Assembly (NCBI RefSeq): GCF_023516615.1
Contig: NZ_JAMGBF010000161.1
Span: 1 to 32,556 of the forward strand
Direction of reading: 5' to 3'
From: Streptomyces panaciradicis
GTDB lineage: Bacteria; Actinomycetota; Actinomycetes; Streptomycetales; Streptomycetaceae
DNA length: 32,556 nt
Shown: piece by piece, positions 1 to 7,841 of the stretch
Layout: every line of letters starts with the position of its first letter
Position numbering within the stretch: the stretch's first letter is position 1
The notes under the pieces: generated by a model
What the model saw: only the letters and a program-made list of their open reading frames with translations
Database searches by the model: none
What the model was told of the DNA's origin: nothing
Made by a program: the position numbers and the translations under genes

Positions 1-928
1 CGTCGACGATCTCCTCGATGACCTTGGCCATGTCGTACGGGCGGTTGCCGTCCGCCGGGACCAGGTCCAGGAGCACGTCGCTGCGGCGGTCCACCGCGTC
101 CGTGCTCTCCACCCGCGGCGGGTTCTCCCGGTTGTTCTGCGGGAGGAGCGAGAGCAGGTAGCGGACCTCCGCGATGCAGGTCTCCTCGTCGTCGTACGCG
201 AAGTGGCACACGCCGGAGGTCTCGGCGTGGACGTCGGCGCCGCCGAGGCCGTTCTGGGTGATCTCCTCGCCCGTCACCGCCTTGACCACGTCGGGTCCGG
301 TGATGAACATCTGCGAGGTCTCGCGGACCATGAAGACGAAGTCCGTCAGGGCGGGGCTGTAGGCCGCGCCGCCCGCGCACGGGCCGAGCATCACCGAGAT
401 CTGCGGGATGACGCCGGAGGCCCTGGTGTTGCGCTGGAAGATGCCGCCGTAGCCGGCGAGGGCGGAGACGCCCTCCTGGATGCGGGCGCCGGCGCCGTCG
501 TTGAGGGAGACCAGCGGGGCGCCGGCCGCGATGGCCATGTCCATGATCTTGTGGATCTTCGTGGCGTGGGCCTCGCCCAGCGCGCCACCGAAGATGCGGA
601 AGTCGTGGGCGTAGACGAAGACCGTACGGCCCTCGACCGTGCCCCAGCCGGTGATGACACCGTCGGTGTGCGGCTTCTTGGCCTCCAGGCCGAAGCCGGT
701 GGCCCGGTGCCGGCGCAGCTGCTCGACCTCCTGGAAGGAACCGGCGTCCAGCAGCAGCTCGATGCGCTCCCGGGCGGTCAGCTTGCCCTTGGCGTGCTGC
801 GCCTCGGTCGCCTTCTCGCTCGGCCCGGCCAGCGCCCGCGCACGGATCTCGTGCAGCTCGGCCACCCGTCCACGCGCGTCCGTCGGCTCACCCGTCGACT
901 CACCCGGCGCCTCATCCAAAACGGTCAT
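1..928 (-). CDS. accB: Acyl-CoA carboxylase carboxyltransferase (beta) subunit, partial
   Basis: This is the N-terminal 309 codons of a biotin-dependent acyl-CoA carboxylase beta subunit; the rest runs off the left edge (the family is about 530 residues). It transfers the carboxyl group from carboxybiotin to acetyl- or propionyl-CoA, giving malonyl- or methylmalonyl-CoA in the cytoplasm. Visible family landmarks are the TARERIELLLDAGSF segment near residues 51-65, SLNDGAGARIQEGV near 141-154, the oxyanion-forming CAGGAAYSPALTDF near 184-197, and TGPDVVKAVTGEEI near 210-223. The ATG at 928 has an AAGG motif eight bases upstream. The acetyl versus propionyl preference is set by C-terminal residues that are not in the window. 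The symbol accB rests on remembered S. coelicolor gene order, so pccB-like is an equally acceptable label. Family assignment is very secure. Confidence 0.95.
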   Translation of the reverse strand, partial: MTVLDEAPGESTGEPTDARGRVAELHEIRARALAGPSEKATEAQHAKGKLTARERIELLLDAGSFQEVEQLRRHRATGFGLEAKKPHTDGVITGWGTVEGRTVFVYAHDFRIFGGALGEAHATKIHKIMDMAIAAGAPLVSLNDGAGARIQEGVSALAGYGGIFQRNTRASGVIPQISVMLGPCAGGAAYSPALTDFVFMVRETSQMFITGPDVVKAVTGEEITQNGLGGADVHAETSGVCHFAYDDEETCIAEVRYLLSLLPQNNRENPPRVESTDAVDRRSDVLLDLVPADGNRPYDMAKVIEEIVD

Positions 929-1082
929 GTAGTGACCTTACGAAGGACACCGGGGAAAGCGAGCCGTCGACTCCGTACAGTCTCCGGCCCGTTTTCCTGG
1001 TAGCACTGAACAGAACCAGGGCCGCATGCAGCCGTTCCGACTGCTCAGAGGGCGTCCGTGTTGTAGGGGGCTGACAAAGTCG

Positions 1083-3413
1083 TCAGCCGAGAGTCAGCTC
1101 ACATCCGTGCGTCGCACATGACACGCCTGGGGTAATGCGCAGGGTCGTACGGCGGCCCGTCGACAGTACCCGGACCGAATCGTCGGCCCGGATCACCCCG
1201 CACACCGGGTGGTCCCAGGTGATCTCCAGCGGCTCCCCCGTTCGGGTCGGTTCGCTCACCCGGAGGGTGGCGGTGCGGCCGTGCCGGCGCAGCAGGACGC
1301 TCGCGGGCGCGGAGGAGGTCAGGGGGCCCGCCGTGCCGGGCTGCCAGAAGTTGGCGGCCGTCACGCCGAGGGAGGGGACGTGGACGGCCTGGCGGCCGGT
1401 GTCGTTGGCGAGGAGGGTCAGCCAGTGCCGGTCGGCGGCGCGGGTCGCGACCGCGCGCCGGGAGGCGCCGGGCATGAGGACGTACAGGCAGGAGGCGTCC
1501 ACCGGGTCGGTGCCGTGGTCGAGCCAGAGGGTCTGCCAGCGGCGGGTGGCCCGCTCGTCGGTGCTGGTGGTGTTGATGTCGGACCAGGCGCCCGTGCGGT
1601 CCTCGCGCAGGGTGTGCAGGTCGCCGTGCGGCACCACCCAGCCGCCGTGCCCCTCCAGGTGGGCCCAGCCCGGCCCCCGTACGAACTCCTGCGTGCCGCC
1701 CTCCCCGAGGTTCCGGTTGTCGACCACCGTCTCCACCGGGACGCCGTCGGCGCAGTTGATGCCGGCGCCCAGGCAGATCACCGCGTCCGCCAGGCAGAAC
1801 CAGGACTTGCGGGCCTGGAGCGTGGAGCCGAGGCCCTTGAGGTGCTGGCCGACGGCCGCGTACTCGCCGTCGGTGGTGCCGCCCACCCAGCGGACGTCCG
1901 GCTTGGGGGCGCCCCACTCGCCGCCGGCGCGGTCGGGCAGGCGGAGCGTGGAGACGGTGGTGCCGGGCAGGCGGTAGGGGTCGACGGTGGGCCAGTACCA
2001 GTCGGTGTACTGGTCGGTGGGGCGCCCGGCGGCCCACCAGGAGAGCATCCCGGCGCCGGTGTGCCAGCCGCGCGGGTTCTCGCCGTTGCCGCACTCGTAG
2101 TACGCGATGCGGTCGCTGCACATGGCGATGTTCGCGGTGAACGCGGGGCGGCGGTGGACGGCCCGGTCCATGGCCGGGAAGAGGCGGTGGGCCACGGGTT
2201 CCGGAGCGGCGGGGACCGGCGCGTCGGCGACCGCGTGCAGCCGGGCCAGGTCGGCCACGTCGAACTGAGGCGCCGTCAGGATCGGTGTCACCGTGTCCCG
2301 TTCGATCCATCCCTTGACGTACGAGGTCCAGCGGGCGCGTTCCGCCGGGCTCGCGCCGCCCGCCAGCAGGGCGATGGCGGCGATGACGCCCTGCCCGTGG
2401 AAGTGGTCGCTGCGCATCACGTGCAGGTCATCGCTCTTGAGATAACCCCGGCTGACGGCGCGGCCGTTGACGCTGTCCATCACCAGCCCGTCGTGGAGGA
2501 GCGGCGCGTAGGCGTGCTCCACGCTGTCGAGGACGATCTGCCGGTTCGGGTCGGTGACCTCCCAGGGGGACCCGGACAGCAGGGTGAACAGGCGCCCCAG
2601 GCCGTCGAGCATGACCTGGCCGTAGGTGCCCGAGTAGGCGACCCAGGTGTGCTGGACGAAGGACCCGTCGGCGTAGAGCCCGTCGCCGCGGGTGACGTAC
2701 GGGAAGACCGGGGAGAGGGCGTCCCGGGCGAGGGCGATCTTCGCGTCCGCGCGTCCGAGGATGCCGCGCAGGGCGACCGAGCGGCACAGGTCGACGCGGT
2801 TGGCGCCGGTGGAGGTGCCGGAGTAGTCGGTCAGCATCGCGTCGGGGACGAAGTGGTCCACGGCCGCGCAGGCCGCCTGCCGCTGAGCGTCGGTGAGGTG
2901 GTCGTACAGGGCGGCGGTGATGTCCGTCAGCAGTCGCGGGCTGCCGATCTGCCACTCCCACCAGTTGCCGTAGCGGGTGGTGGTGGGGTTGTAGACGGTG
3001 GCGGAGAGGTGGTCGAGGCCGCGCAGCACGTCCGCGAGGAGCGCCGGGTCGCCGGTGGAGCCGGTGCCCGGCTGGACGTACGCCTGGGTCATCGTCCACA
3101 GGCGGCTGTAGCTCTGGGTGATGCCGGCGGGCGGGTCGTAGGGGTGGCCGGGCCAGAGGGAGGTGGGGGTGGGGGCCATGGCGGCCCGGAAGGCGCGGGC
3201 CAGCTCGCCGGTCCGGGCGAGGCGGGAGGCGTACGGCTCGGCGGCGGGGTCGTAGCCGGTGCCGAGGGCGAGGTCGAGCCAGCGCAGGCGGAGGGTCTCG
3301 TAGGGGTCGGGGGCGGTGGCGCGGGCGGGGGGCGCGGTCGTGGCGAGGAGGGCGGCGGCCAGCAGGACGGCGCGTCGGGTGGGTCTCATGAGGCCTCTAC
3401 GACGAGAGTTCAT
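1083..3413 (-). CDS. Secreted polysaccharide lyase family 8 (hyaluronate/chondroitin/xanthan lyase type)
   Basis: This enzyme cleaves uronic-acid-containing polysaccharides by beta-elimination outside the cell. The N terminus carries a twin-arginine-like export signal (RRAVLLAAALLATTAPPARA, about residues 13-32). The alpha/alpha-toroid part holds the catalytic triad candidates Asn205 (in GANRVD), His255 (in SFVQHTW) and Tyr264. Their spacing of 50 and 9 residues equals the Asn349/His399/Tyr408 spacing I recall for pneumococcal hyaluronate lyase. Aromatic-patch motif NWWEWQIGSPR lies near 150-160, and GENPRGWHTGAGMLSWW and DWYWPTVDPYRLPGTT lie in the central beta-sandwich. The length of 776 residues is normal for the family. 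An alternative ATG at 3389 removes eight residues and has AGAGG just upstream, so the start is uncertain. The substrate cannot be decided from sequence alone. It is monocistronic and divergent from the YceI gene. Confidence 0.93.
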   Translation of the reverse strand: MNSRRRGLMRPTRRAVLLAAALLATTAPPARATAPDPYETLRLRWLDLALGTGYDPAAEPYASRLARTGELARAFRAAMAPTPTSLWPGHPYDPPAGITQSYSRLWTMTQAYVQPGTGSTGDPALLADVLRGLDHLSATVYNPTTTRYGNWWEWQIGSPRLLTDITAALYDHLTDAQRQAACAAVDHFVPDAMLTDYSGTSTGANRVDLCRSVALRGILGRADAKIALARDALSPVFPYVTRGDGLYADGSFVQHTWVAYSGTYGQVMLDGLGRLFTLLSGSPWEVTDPNRQIVLDSVEHAYAPLLHDGLVMDSVNGRAVSRGYLKSDDLHVMRSDHFHGQGVIAAIALLAGGASPAERARWTSYVKGWIERDTVTPILTAPQFDVADLARLHAVADAPVPAAPEPVAHRLFPAMDRAVHRRPAFTANIAMCSDRIAYYECGNGENPRGWHTGAGMLSWWAAGRPTDQYTDWYWPTVDPYRLPGTTVSTLRLPDRAGGEWGAPKPDVRWVGGTTDGEYAAVGQHLKGLGSTLQARKSWFCLADAVICLGAGINCADGVPVETVVDNRNLGEGGTQEFVRGPGWAHLEGHGGWVVPHGDLHTLREDRTGAWSDINTTSTDERATRRWQTLWLDHGTDPVDASCLYVLMPGASRRAVATRAADRHWLTLLANDTGRQAVHVPSLGVTAANFWQPGTAGPLTSSAPASVLLRRHGRTATLRVSEPTRTGEPLEITWDHPVCGVIRADDSVRVLSTGRRTTLRITPGVSCATHGCELTLG

Positions 3414-3466
3414 GCCCTGGGCGTCTACCAGCTTCCGGCCGTCTCGCCAACACTTCCCGAATGATG

Positions 3467-3524
3467 TTGAAACTTGAAAGGAATAGGTCTACCGTCATCC
3501 GTGTTGAGTAGTTCAACGTTCAAC
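3467..3524. promoter_or_regulatory. Repeat-rich candidate operator upstream of the YceI gene
   Basis: Two TTGAA boxes at 3467-3471 and 3474-3478 stand 7 bp apart. Two TTCAA boxes at 3512-3516 and 3519-3523 also stand 7 bp apart, in the opposite orientation. A compact inverted repeat GTTGA-GTAGT-TCAAC occupies 3503-3517. This dyad chemistry is typical of sites bound by winged-helix regulators such as the MarR family. Which regulator binds is unknown; no MarR gene adjoins it, the nearest being at 5958. The repeats are seen directly and the operator role is inferred. Confidence 0.5.
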
Positions 3525-3545
3525 ATCCTCCCGAAGGAGCACCCC

Positions 3546-4097
3546 ATGAGCACCGACCTCACCACCCTGACCGGCGACTACACGATCGACGCGGCGCACT
3601 CCACGATCGGCTTCACCGTCCGGCACGCCATGGTCACCAACGTCAAGGGCAAGTTCAACGACTTCAGCGGCTCGCTGCACCTGGACGGCGGCAACCCGTC
3701 GGCCTCGACCGCCTCCATCGACGTCAAGATGGAGAGCATCGACACCGGGTCGGCCGACCGTGACGGGCACCTCAAGAGCGCGGACTTCTTCAAGATCGAG
3801 GAGTTCCCGACCATGACCTTCCGCTCCACCAAGGCGGAGTCCCTGGGCGGCGACGACTACCGCATCACCGGCGACCTCGAGATCCTCGGCACCACCCGCC
3901 CGGTCACCATCGACCTGGAGTTCAACGGCGCCGCGAAGGACCCCTTCGGCAACGAGCGCGTCGGCTTCGAGGGCAAGGCCGAGATCAAGCGCTCCGAGTG
4001 GGGCCTGACCTGGAACGCCGCGCTGGAGACGGGCGGTGTGCTGGTCTCCGACAAGATCAAGCTGAACTTCGACATCTCGGCGATCCGCAACGCCTGA
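3546..4097 (+). CDS. YceI family protein (lipocalin-like isoprenoid-binding fold)
   Basis: The 183-residue protein matches the YceI family from end to end. It opens with LTGDYTIDAAHSTIGFTVRHAMVTNVKGKFNDF (residues 6-38) and continues with a central HLKSADFFKIEEFPTMTFRS block and TGDLEILGTTRPVTIDLEFNG. It ends with RSEWGLTWNAALETGGVLVSDKIKLNFDISA. Family members form an extended lipocalin-like barrel that binds polyprenyl-type lipids. No signal peptide is visible here, so this copy is probably cytoplasmic, as is usual in actinomycetes. I chose the ATG at 3546 because of the AAGGAG ribosome site (3534-3539) and because the family begins there; the frame is open further upstream but through the promoter repeats. 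Physiological role is not known from sequence. Expression is probably repressor-controlled given the upstream boxes. Confidence 0.93.
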   Translation: MSTDLTTLTGDYTIDAAHSTIGFTVRHAMVTNVKGKFNDFSGSLHLDGGNPSASTASIDVKMESIDTGSADRDGHLKSADFFKIEEFPTMTFRSTKAESLGGDDYRITGDLEILGTTRPVTIDLEFNGAAKDPFGNERVGFEGKAEIKRSEWGLTWNAALETGGVLVSDKIKLNFDISAIRNA

Positions 4098-4110
4098 CGC
4101 GTCGCCGCAC

Positions 4111-4132
4111 CGTGCGGGGCCTGCCCCGCACG
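4111..4132. terminator. Hairpin terminator after YceI (10-bp perfect stem)
   Basis: Perfect inverted repeat CGTGCGGGGC at 4111-4120 and its complement at 4123-4132, with a 2-base centre, 13 bases after the YceI stop. There is no U tract, which is common for Streptomyces terminators. Confidence 0.7.
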
Positions 4133-4141
4133 CGCACCCGA

Positions 4142-4178
4142 GAGCGCCCGCCGACCCGCACCAGGGAGGCGGGCGCTC
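4142..4178. terminator. Second hairpin, bidirectional terminator between convergent genes
   Basis: Perfect 11-bp inverted repeat with arms 4142-4152 and 4168-4178 (GAGCGCCCGCC and its complement) and a 15-base loop. It lies 12 bases after the end of the minus-strand YdeI-like gene and follows the first hairpin on the plus strand. It probably serves both genes. Confidence 0.7.
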
Positions 4179-4190
4179 GGTCCGTCCCGG

Positions 4191-4775
4191 TCAGCCGCGC
4201 ACGGACGGGGCCTGCTGGCCGAGCCGGGCGAGAGCGGCCGCCAGCCTGGCCGCCCGTCCCACCGGGGTACGGGCCGTGAGCAGCGCGAAGATCACCTGGT
4301 ACCGGTCGGTCCGGCCGAGGCCGTCGAAGGCCGCCCGGGCCCGCGGGTCCCCCGCCAGCGCCGCCTCGAGGTCCTCGGGCACCTCGGCCTCCCGCTGCGG
4401 GGCGTACGCCGCCGCCCACCGCCCGTCGGCCCGGGCGGCCGCCACCTCGGCGAGCCCCGCCGGCCGCATCCGGCCCGCCTCGGTCAGCTCCGCCACGCGC
4501 CGCACGTTGACCACCGACCACAGGCTCCCCGGCCTGCGAGGCGTGATCCTCTGCAGGAAGTACGCGGCGTCGAGCGCCTTGCGCTGCCCGGTGATCCAGC
4601 CGTGGCACAGGGCGACGTCGTTCACCTCCGCCCAGGTCACGGAGACGATCCCCGAGCCCTTCTTGGCGACCTTCACCCACAGCCCGGTCCGCGGGGCGGG
4701 ACGGGCGGCGAGCCAGGTGTCGAGGGCTTCGGCGGAGGCGAAGGCACGGGGTTCGTCGTCGTCGCGTGGGGTCAT
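4191..4775 (-). CDS. YdeI/OmpD-associated (OmdA) family protein
   Basis: A 194-residue cytoplasmic protein recognised by the YdeI/OmdA pattern. The N-terminal half has AFASAEALDTWLAARPAPRTGLWVKVAKKGSG, then SVTWAEVNDVALCHGWITGQRKALDAAYFLQRITPRRPGSLWSVVN (about residues 44-88). The C-terminal half is a helical segment containing VPEDLEAALAGDPRARAAFDGL and RTDRYQVIFALLTARTPVGRAARL. Family members are widespread, have been linked to stress and peptide resistance in some bacteria, and have no established biochemical activity. The ATG at 4775 fits the family start. The gene is single and convergent with YceI. The upstream FUSC gene on the same strand ends 57 bases away, so read-through from it is possible. 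Function is not proposed. Confidence 0.88.
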   Translation of the reverse strand: MTPRDDDEPRAFASAEALDTWLAARPAPRTGLWVKVAKKGSGIVSVTWAEVNDVALCHGWITGQRKALDAAYFLQRITPRRPGSLWSVVNVRRVAELTEAGRMRPAGLAEVAAARADGRWAAAYAPQREAEVPEDLEAALAGDPRARAAFDGLGRTDRYQVIFALLTARTPVGRAARLAAALARLGQQAPSVRG

Positions 4776-4832
4776 GGCCCCACCGTAGGAGCGAAGTAGG
4801 TCAGCCCCTGTCCGCCGTCCGAAGACGCCCTC

Positions 4833-5897
4833 TCAGCCCTCGCTCGGCCGTACGACGGCTCTCGCGGCGCGCGTCCGTCCGCGGGGTACCGGGAGCAGCC
4901 ACCAGGCGGAGGCCACCGAGAGGGCGGCGCCGACGGCGATGCCCTCCAGCCGGGTCGGCAGCAGGCTCTGGGCGTCCTGGCCGAAGTAGCCGAGGAGGAG
5001 CGAGAGGGCGCAGGTCATGCCGGCGGCCCAGTAGGCGTAGCCGAGGGGGCGCAGCCACAGCGCGACGGTGAGCACGGCGAACATCAGCGCCACGCAGGCG
5101 TGGCCGGTGACGCCGGCCGCCGCCACGGCCACCGCGAGCAGCGTGCCGGCGCAGGCCCCGGCGAGCCGTTCGATCCCCTTGCGCAGGACGTCGTCGCGGC
5201 CCCGGTTGCCGCTCGCGGCGACGTACGCGGTCAGGACGACCCACGGCCAGTGGTGGTCGAAGAGCAGGGTGCCCAGAGCGAAGGCCGCGGCGATCCCGAC
5301 CGCCATCTGCAGGGCCATGCGGGTGCTCGGGCGGGGGTGGAGGCGGGAGGGGCGGCGCGGCGGCTCGGGGGCCGGTTCGGCGCGCCACGGCCCGAACCGG
5401 TCGCCCAGCGCCTGCACCAGCCAGACGGACCCGCACGCCAGCGCCCCGATCAGCGCCGACCAGCCCCAGGTCACCAGCCCGCTCTGCGCCTCGGGCGGCA
5501 GCGCGGGGCCGGGGACGACCAGAAGGGCGATCAGCGGCAGGGCCAGCAGTGTGCCGATCCTGGTGGCGGTGGGCCCGTAGCGGCGGATCCAGATGGCCAG
5601 CGCCATCCACACCGTGTAGACGGCGGCGCCGGCCGCGTAGTGGGAGGCGACCAGCCGGCCGAGGAAGATCGAGGCGCCGGCCATGGCGGGCAGCAGGACC
5701 AGCGAGGTGAGGCGGCGGCGGGTGTCGGCGGCGCGCTGGGTCGCGGAGAGGGTGAGCGTCAGACAGACCGCGAGGACGAGCACGTCGGTGTGGAGTCCGT
5801 AGGCGTCCTCCAGCGCCAGGGCGGCCGCCCAGCAGAGCAGAACGGCGGTCATCGTCAACACCGCTTCATACGCGTTGCGTACTAATGTGGCCGTCAT
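4833..5897 (-). CDS. FUSC family membrane protein (aromatic acid exporter type)
   Basis: A 354-residue integral membrane protein with two groups of hydrophobic segments. The first (about residues 15-170) includes VLTMTAVLLCWAAALAL, VLVLAVCLTLTLSA and IGTLLALPLIALLVVPG. The second (about 195-340) includes MALQMAVGIAAAFALGTLLFDHHWPWVVLTAYVAASG, followed by NRGRDDVLRKGIERLAGACAGTLLAVAV. That second block is the signature of the FUSC superfamily (fusaric acid / aromatic carboxylate efflux). It probably exports an amphipathic organic acid across the cytoplasmic membrane. It starts 60 bases from a divergent MarR-type gene, the classic arrangement for a repressor and the efflux pump it controls. No membrane-fusion partner is nearby, as expected for a Gram-positive. 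The substrate is unknown. Confidence 0.87.
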   Translation of the reverse strand: MTATLVRNAYEAVLTMTAVLLCWAAALALEDAYGLHTDVLVLAVCLTLTLSATQRAADTRRRLTSLVLLPAMAGASIFLGRLVASHYAAGAAVYTVWMALAIWIRRYGPTATRIGTLLALPLIALLVVPGPALPPEAQSGLVTWGWSALIGALACGSVWLVQALGDRFGPWRAEPAPEPPRRPSRLHPRPSTRMALQMAVGIAAAFALGTLLFDHHWPWVVLTAYVAASGNRGRDDVLRKGIERLAGACAGTLLAVAVAAAGVTGHACVALMFAVLTVALWLRPLGYAYWAAGMTCALSLLLGYFGQDAQSLLPTRLEGIAVGAALSVASAWWLLPVPRGRTRAARAVVRPSEG

Positions 5898-5957
5898 GTG
5901 CCCAAGATAGCGGCCAATCGGCCGTCAAGATAGTAAGTGTCTGCGTACCATCTCCTC
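5898..5957. promoter_or_regulatory. Divergent promoter/operator region, FUSC exporter and MarR regulator
   Basis: Sixty bases separate the two start codons. They contain a direct repeat CAAGATAG at 5903-5910 and 5926-5933 (23 bp apart). Between these lies the inverted repeat CGGCC-AATC-GGCCG at 5911-5924. A further short dyad TACGC-GTT-GCGTA (5869-5881) lies inside the start of the FUSC gene. These are plausible MarR binding sites; promoter hexamers could not be placed with confidence. Confidence 0.45.
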
Positions 5958-6437
5958 ATGGAACACCTTCCCGAAGCCGCCCGGGTCCGGCACGGCGTCC
6001 TCCGCTTCAACCGCCGGCTGCGGCAGGAGCGCGGCGCCGGAAGCCTCAGCCCCAACCAGCTGACGGTCCTCGGGCATCTGCGCCGGCGCGGGCCGTCCAC
6101 GCCCGGTGAGGTCGCGGACGCCGAGCGGCAGCGGCCGCAGTCGCTCACCCGGGTCTTCGCGGAGCTGGAGGCGGAGGGCCTGATCGTGCGCGAGCCCGGC
6201 ACGACGGACCGGCGGCGCTCCGTCCTCTCCCTGACCGAGGCGGGACGCCGGGCCCTGGAGCGGGACATGGCCGAGCGGGACGCGTGGCTGGCGCGGGCCC
6301 TGGAGACGCTCGGCGCGACGGAACGGGGCGTGCTGGCGCTGGCGGCAGACGTGATGGAGCGCCTCGCGGACGCCGAGGTCCCGGTGCCGGACGAAGGCGG
6401 ATCAGGGGCGTCGGAGACCTCCGCCGAGGACGGCTGA
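5958..6437 (+). CDS. MarR family transcriptional regulator
   Basis: A 159-residue winged-helix regulator. The MarR layout is plain: an N-terminal dimerisation helix, a helix-turn-helix around SPNQLTVLGHLRRRGPSTPGEVADAERQRPQSLTRVFAELEAEGLI (about residues 32-79), and the wing motif TDRRRSVLSLTEAGRRAL, which carries the family's D-R-R-x-x-x-L-T signature. MarR proteins are dimeric repressors released by small aromatic ligands. It is divergent from the FUSC exporter, so control of that gene and of itself is the natural inference. A GTG at 5937 would add seven residues; I prefer the ATG at 5958 because the family normally begins close to it, though neither start has a clear ribosome site. No ligand can be predicted. 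Confidence 0.9.
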   Translation: MEHLPEAARVRHGVLRFNRRLRQERGAGSLSPNQLTVLGHLRRRGPSTPGEVADAERQRPQSLTRVFAELEAEGLIVREPGTTDRRRSVLSLTEAGRRALERDMAERDAWLARALETLGATERGVLALAADVMERLADAEVPVPDEGGSGASETSAEDG

Positions 6438-6448
6438 GCCCGGGGGGG

Positions 6449-7795
6449 TCAGAACCCCCCGCCGAAGTCCCCGCCGCCCCCGAAGTCCCCTCCCCCGCCG
6501 TCGCCGAAGCCGCCGCCGAAGTCGCCGGGGTCGAAGTCCGCGCCGGAGACGTCGCCGCCCTCGTAGCCGCCGGTGCCGAAGTCGCCGTAGCCGGTGCCGT
6601 AGTCGGCCGCGTAGGACGGGGTCGCCATCATGCTGCCGAGGAGGGTGCCGACGAGGAGGCCGGGCAGCAGTCCGCCGCCGAAGTAGCCGCCCGCCCAGGG
6701 GCCGTAGGCGGGGCCGGCGTCCCAGTACGGGCGGCGGCCGTAGTCGGTGTCGACCTCTCGGACGACGGGGTCGCGGCCGTCGGCGAGGCGGGTGGCGTCG
6801 GCGGCGCAGACGGGCACCTCGCGCGGGGCGCCGCCGGGGGGCGTCCAGGTGGCGTCCGCGACGGACGGGCCGTGGCGCGGGTCGAAGAAGCAGGGCGGCC
6901 GGCGCTCGGGCAGCGGGCGGCCCTCGCGGCGGGCGGCGAGCTGGGCGAGGCTGAACCGGCCGTCCTCCAGGGCCTGGGTGACGGACCGGACGTCCTCGGG
7001 TTTCGCGGCGGCGGCCATGGACGACTTCGCCTGCTCGTAGGAGTCCAGCGCGCGTTCGTAGTCGGCGCGCATGGCGTCGTCGGCGCCGGCCTCCGCCGGG
7101 TGGAAGTCGAGCCGGTCCAGTTCCTCGCCGAAGGCCGTGATGTCCTCGTCGACGACGACCCTCAGCCGCTCCAGCGCGGCCCGCTGCTCCTCCGCCCGGC
7201 GGCGCCGGTTGCGGCGTACGAGCGCGTAGGCGCCGCCGCCCCCGGCGACCAGCACCACGCCCACGGTGATCAGCGCGGTGGACGACAGTCCGCCTCCGCC
7301 GCCGGAGGAGCCCCAACTGCTCGGCGCGGAACCGCCCATGTTGGCGAGGGCCCGGTCGGCGAAGTCGTTCAGCTGGGTCTTGGCGTCCTCCCCCTGCACG
7401 CTGCCGACCAGGTTCCGCACGGCGCTGCGCGGCAGGACCGAGGAGTCGGCGCGGGCGTCGAAGCGGTCGCCGAGCCGGATGCCGTACAGGCCGGTGATGC
7501 CGGTGGCGGTGCGCAGGTCGGTGAACAGGTTCCGGGTCGGGTAGTCGGCGGGCAGGACGGCGATGAACAGGGGCTTGTCGGCGTCCCTGATCTTCTTGGC
7601 GAGCGCGTCCGCGTCGCCGGCGGACAGTTGGGCGGAGGCCGCCGGGTCGACGTAGACCGGGCTCCTGCGCAGGGCGTCGGCGATCGTCGAGATGCCGGTC
7701 GTGGCCTGGGCGCGGGGCGCGGTCACGGTCAGCAGGACGATCACCAGGGCCAGCAGCAGCCCGGGGAGGCTTCGGGTCCGTACGACGGCCTTCAT
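6449..7795 (-). CDS. Exported, membrane-anchored protein with glycine-rich C-terminal tail
   Basis: The 448-residue product begins with a signal sequence (LPGLLLALVIVLLTVTAPRAQA, ending near residue 31). About 145 extracytoplasmic residues follow (IADALRRSPVYVDPAASAQLSAGDADALAKKIRDADKPLFIAVLPADYPTRN), in the style of the TPM/YgcG-like stalk domains. A Gly/Ser linker leads to one membrane span (LSSTALITVGVVLVAGGGGAYAL, near 190-212) and a basic stop RRNRRRR. A charged helical stretch comes next, then a Cys-containing segment (PPCFFDPRHGP ... EVPVCAAD) and a tail of GGDFGGG-like repeats. Similar proteins are common in Streptomyces without known function, and the Gly-rich end recalls YgcG/TPM proteins. 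It ends 11 bases from the convergent MarR gene. The function is not recognised. Confidence 0.8.
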   Translation of the reverse strand: MKAVVRTRSLPGLLLALVIVLLTVTAPRAQATTGISTIADALRRSPVYVDPAASAQLSAGDADALAKKIRDADKPLFIAVLPADYPTRNLFTDLRTATGITGLYGIRLGDRFDARADSSVLPRSAVRNLVGSVQGEDAKTQLNDFADRALANMGGSAPSSWGSSGGGGGLSSTALITVGVVLVAGGGGAYALVRRNRRRRAEEQRAALERLRVVVDEDITAFGEELDRLDFHPAEAGADDAMRADYERALDSYEQAKSSMAAAAKPEDVRSVTQALEDGRFSLAQLAARREGRPLPERRPPCFFDPRHGPSVADATWTPPGGAPREVPVCAADATRLADGRDPVVREVDTDYGRRPYWDAGPAYGPWAGGYFGGGLLPGLLVGTLLGSMMATPSYAADYGTGYGDFGTGGYEGGDVSGADFDPGDFGGGFGDGGGGDFGGGGDFGGGF

Positions 7796-7841
7796 GGTTC
7801 GAAGCTACCCGAAGCCTCCCAAAGCCGGTCATCGGCGCAGG

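Noticed and set aside
1209..3464. Long plus-strand open frame opposite the polysaccharide lyase gene
   Set aside because: Val/Gly/Ala-rich translation without any family motif; it is the antisense of a well-supported gene, a known effect of high third-position G+C.
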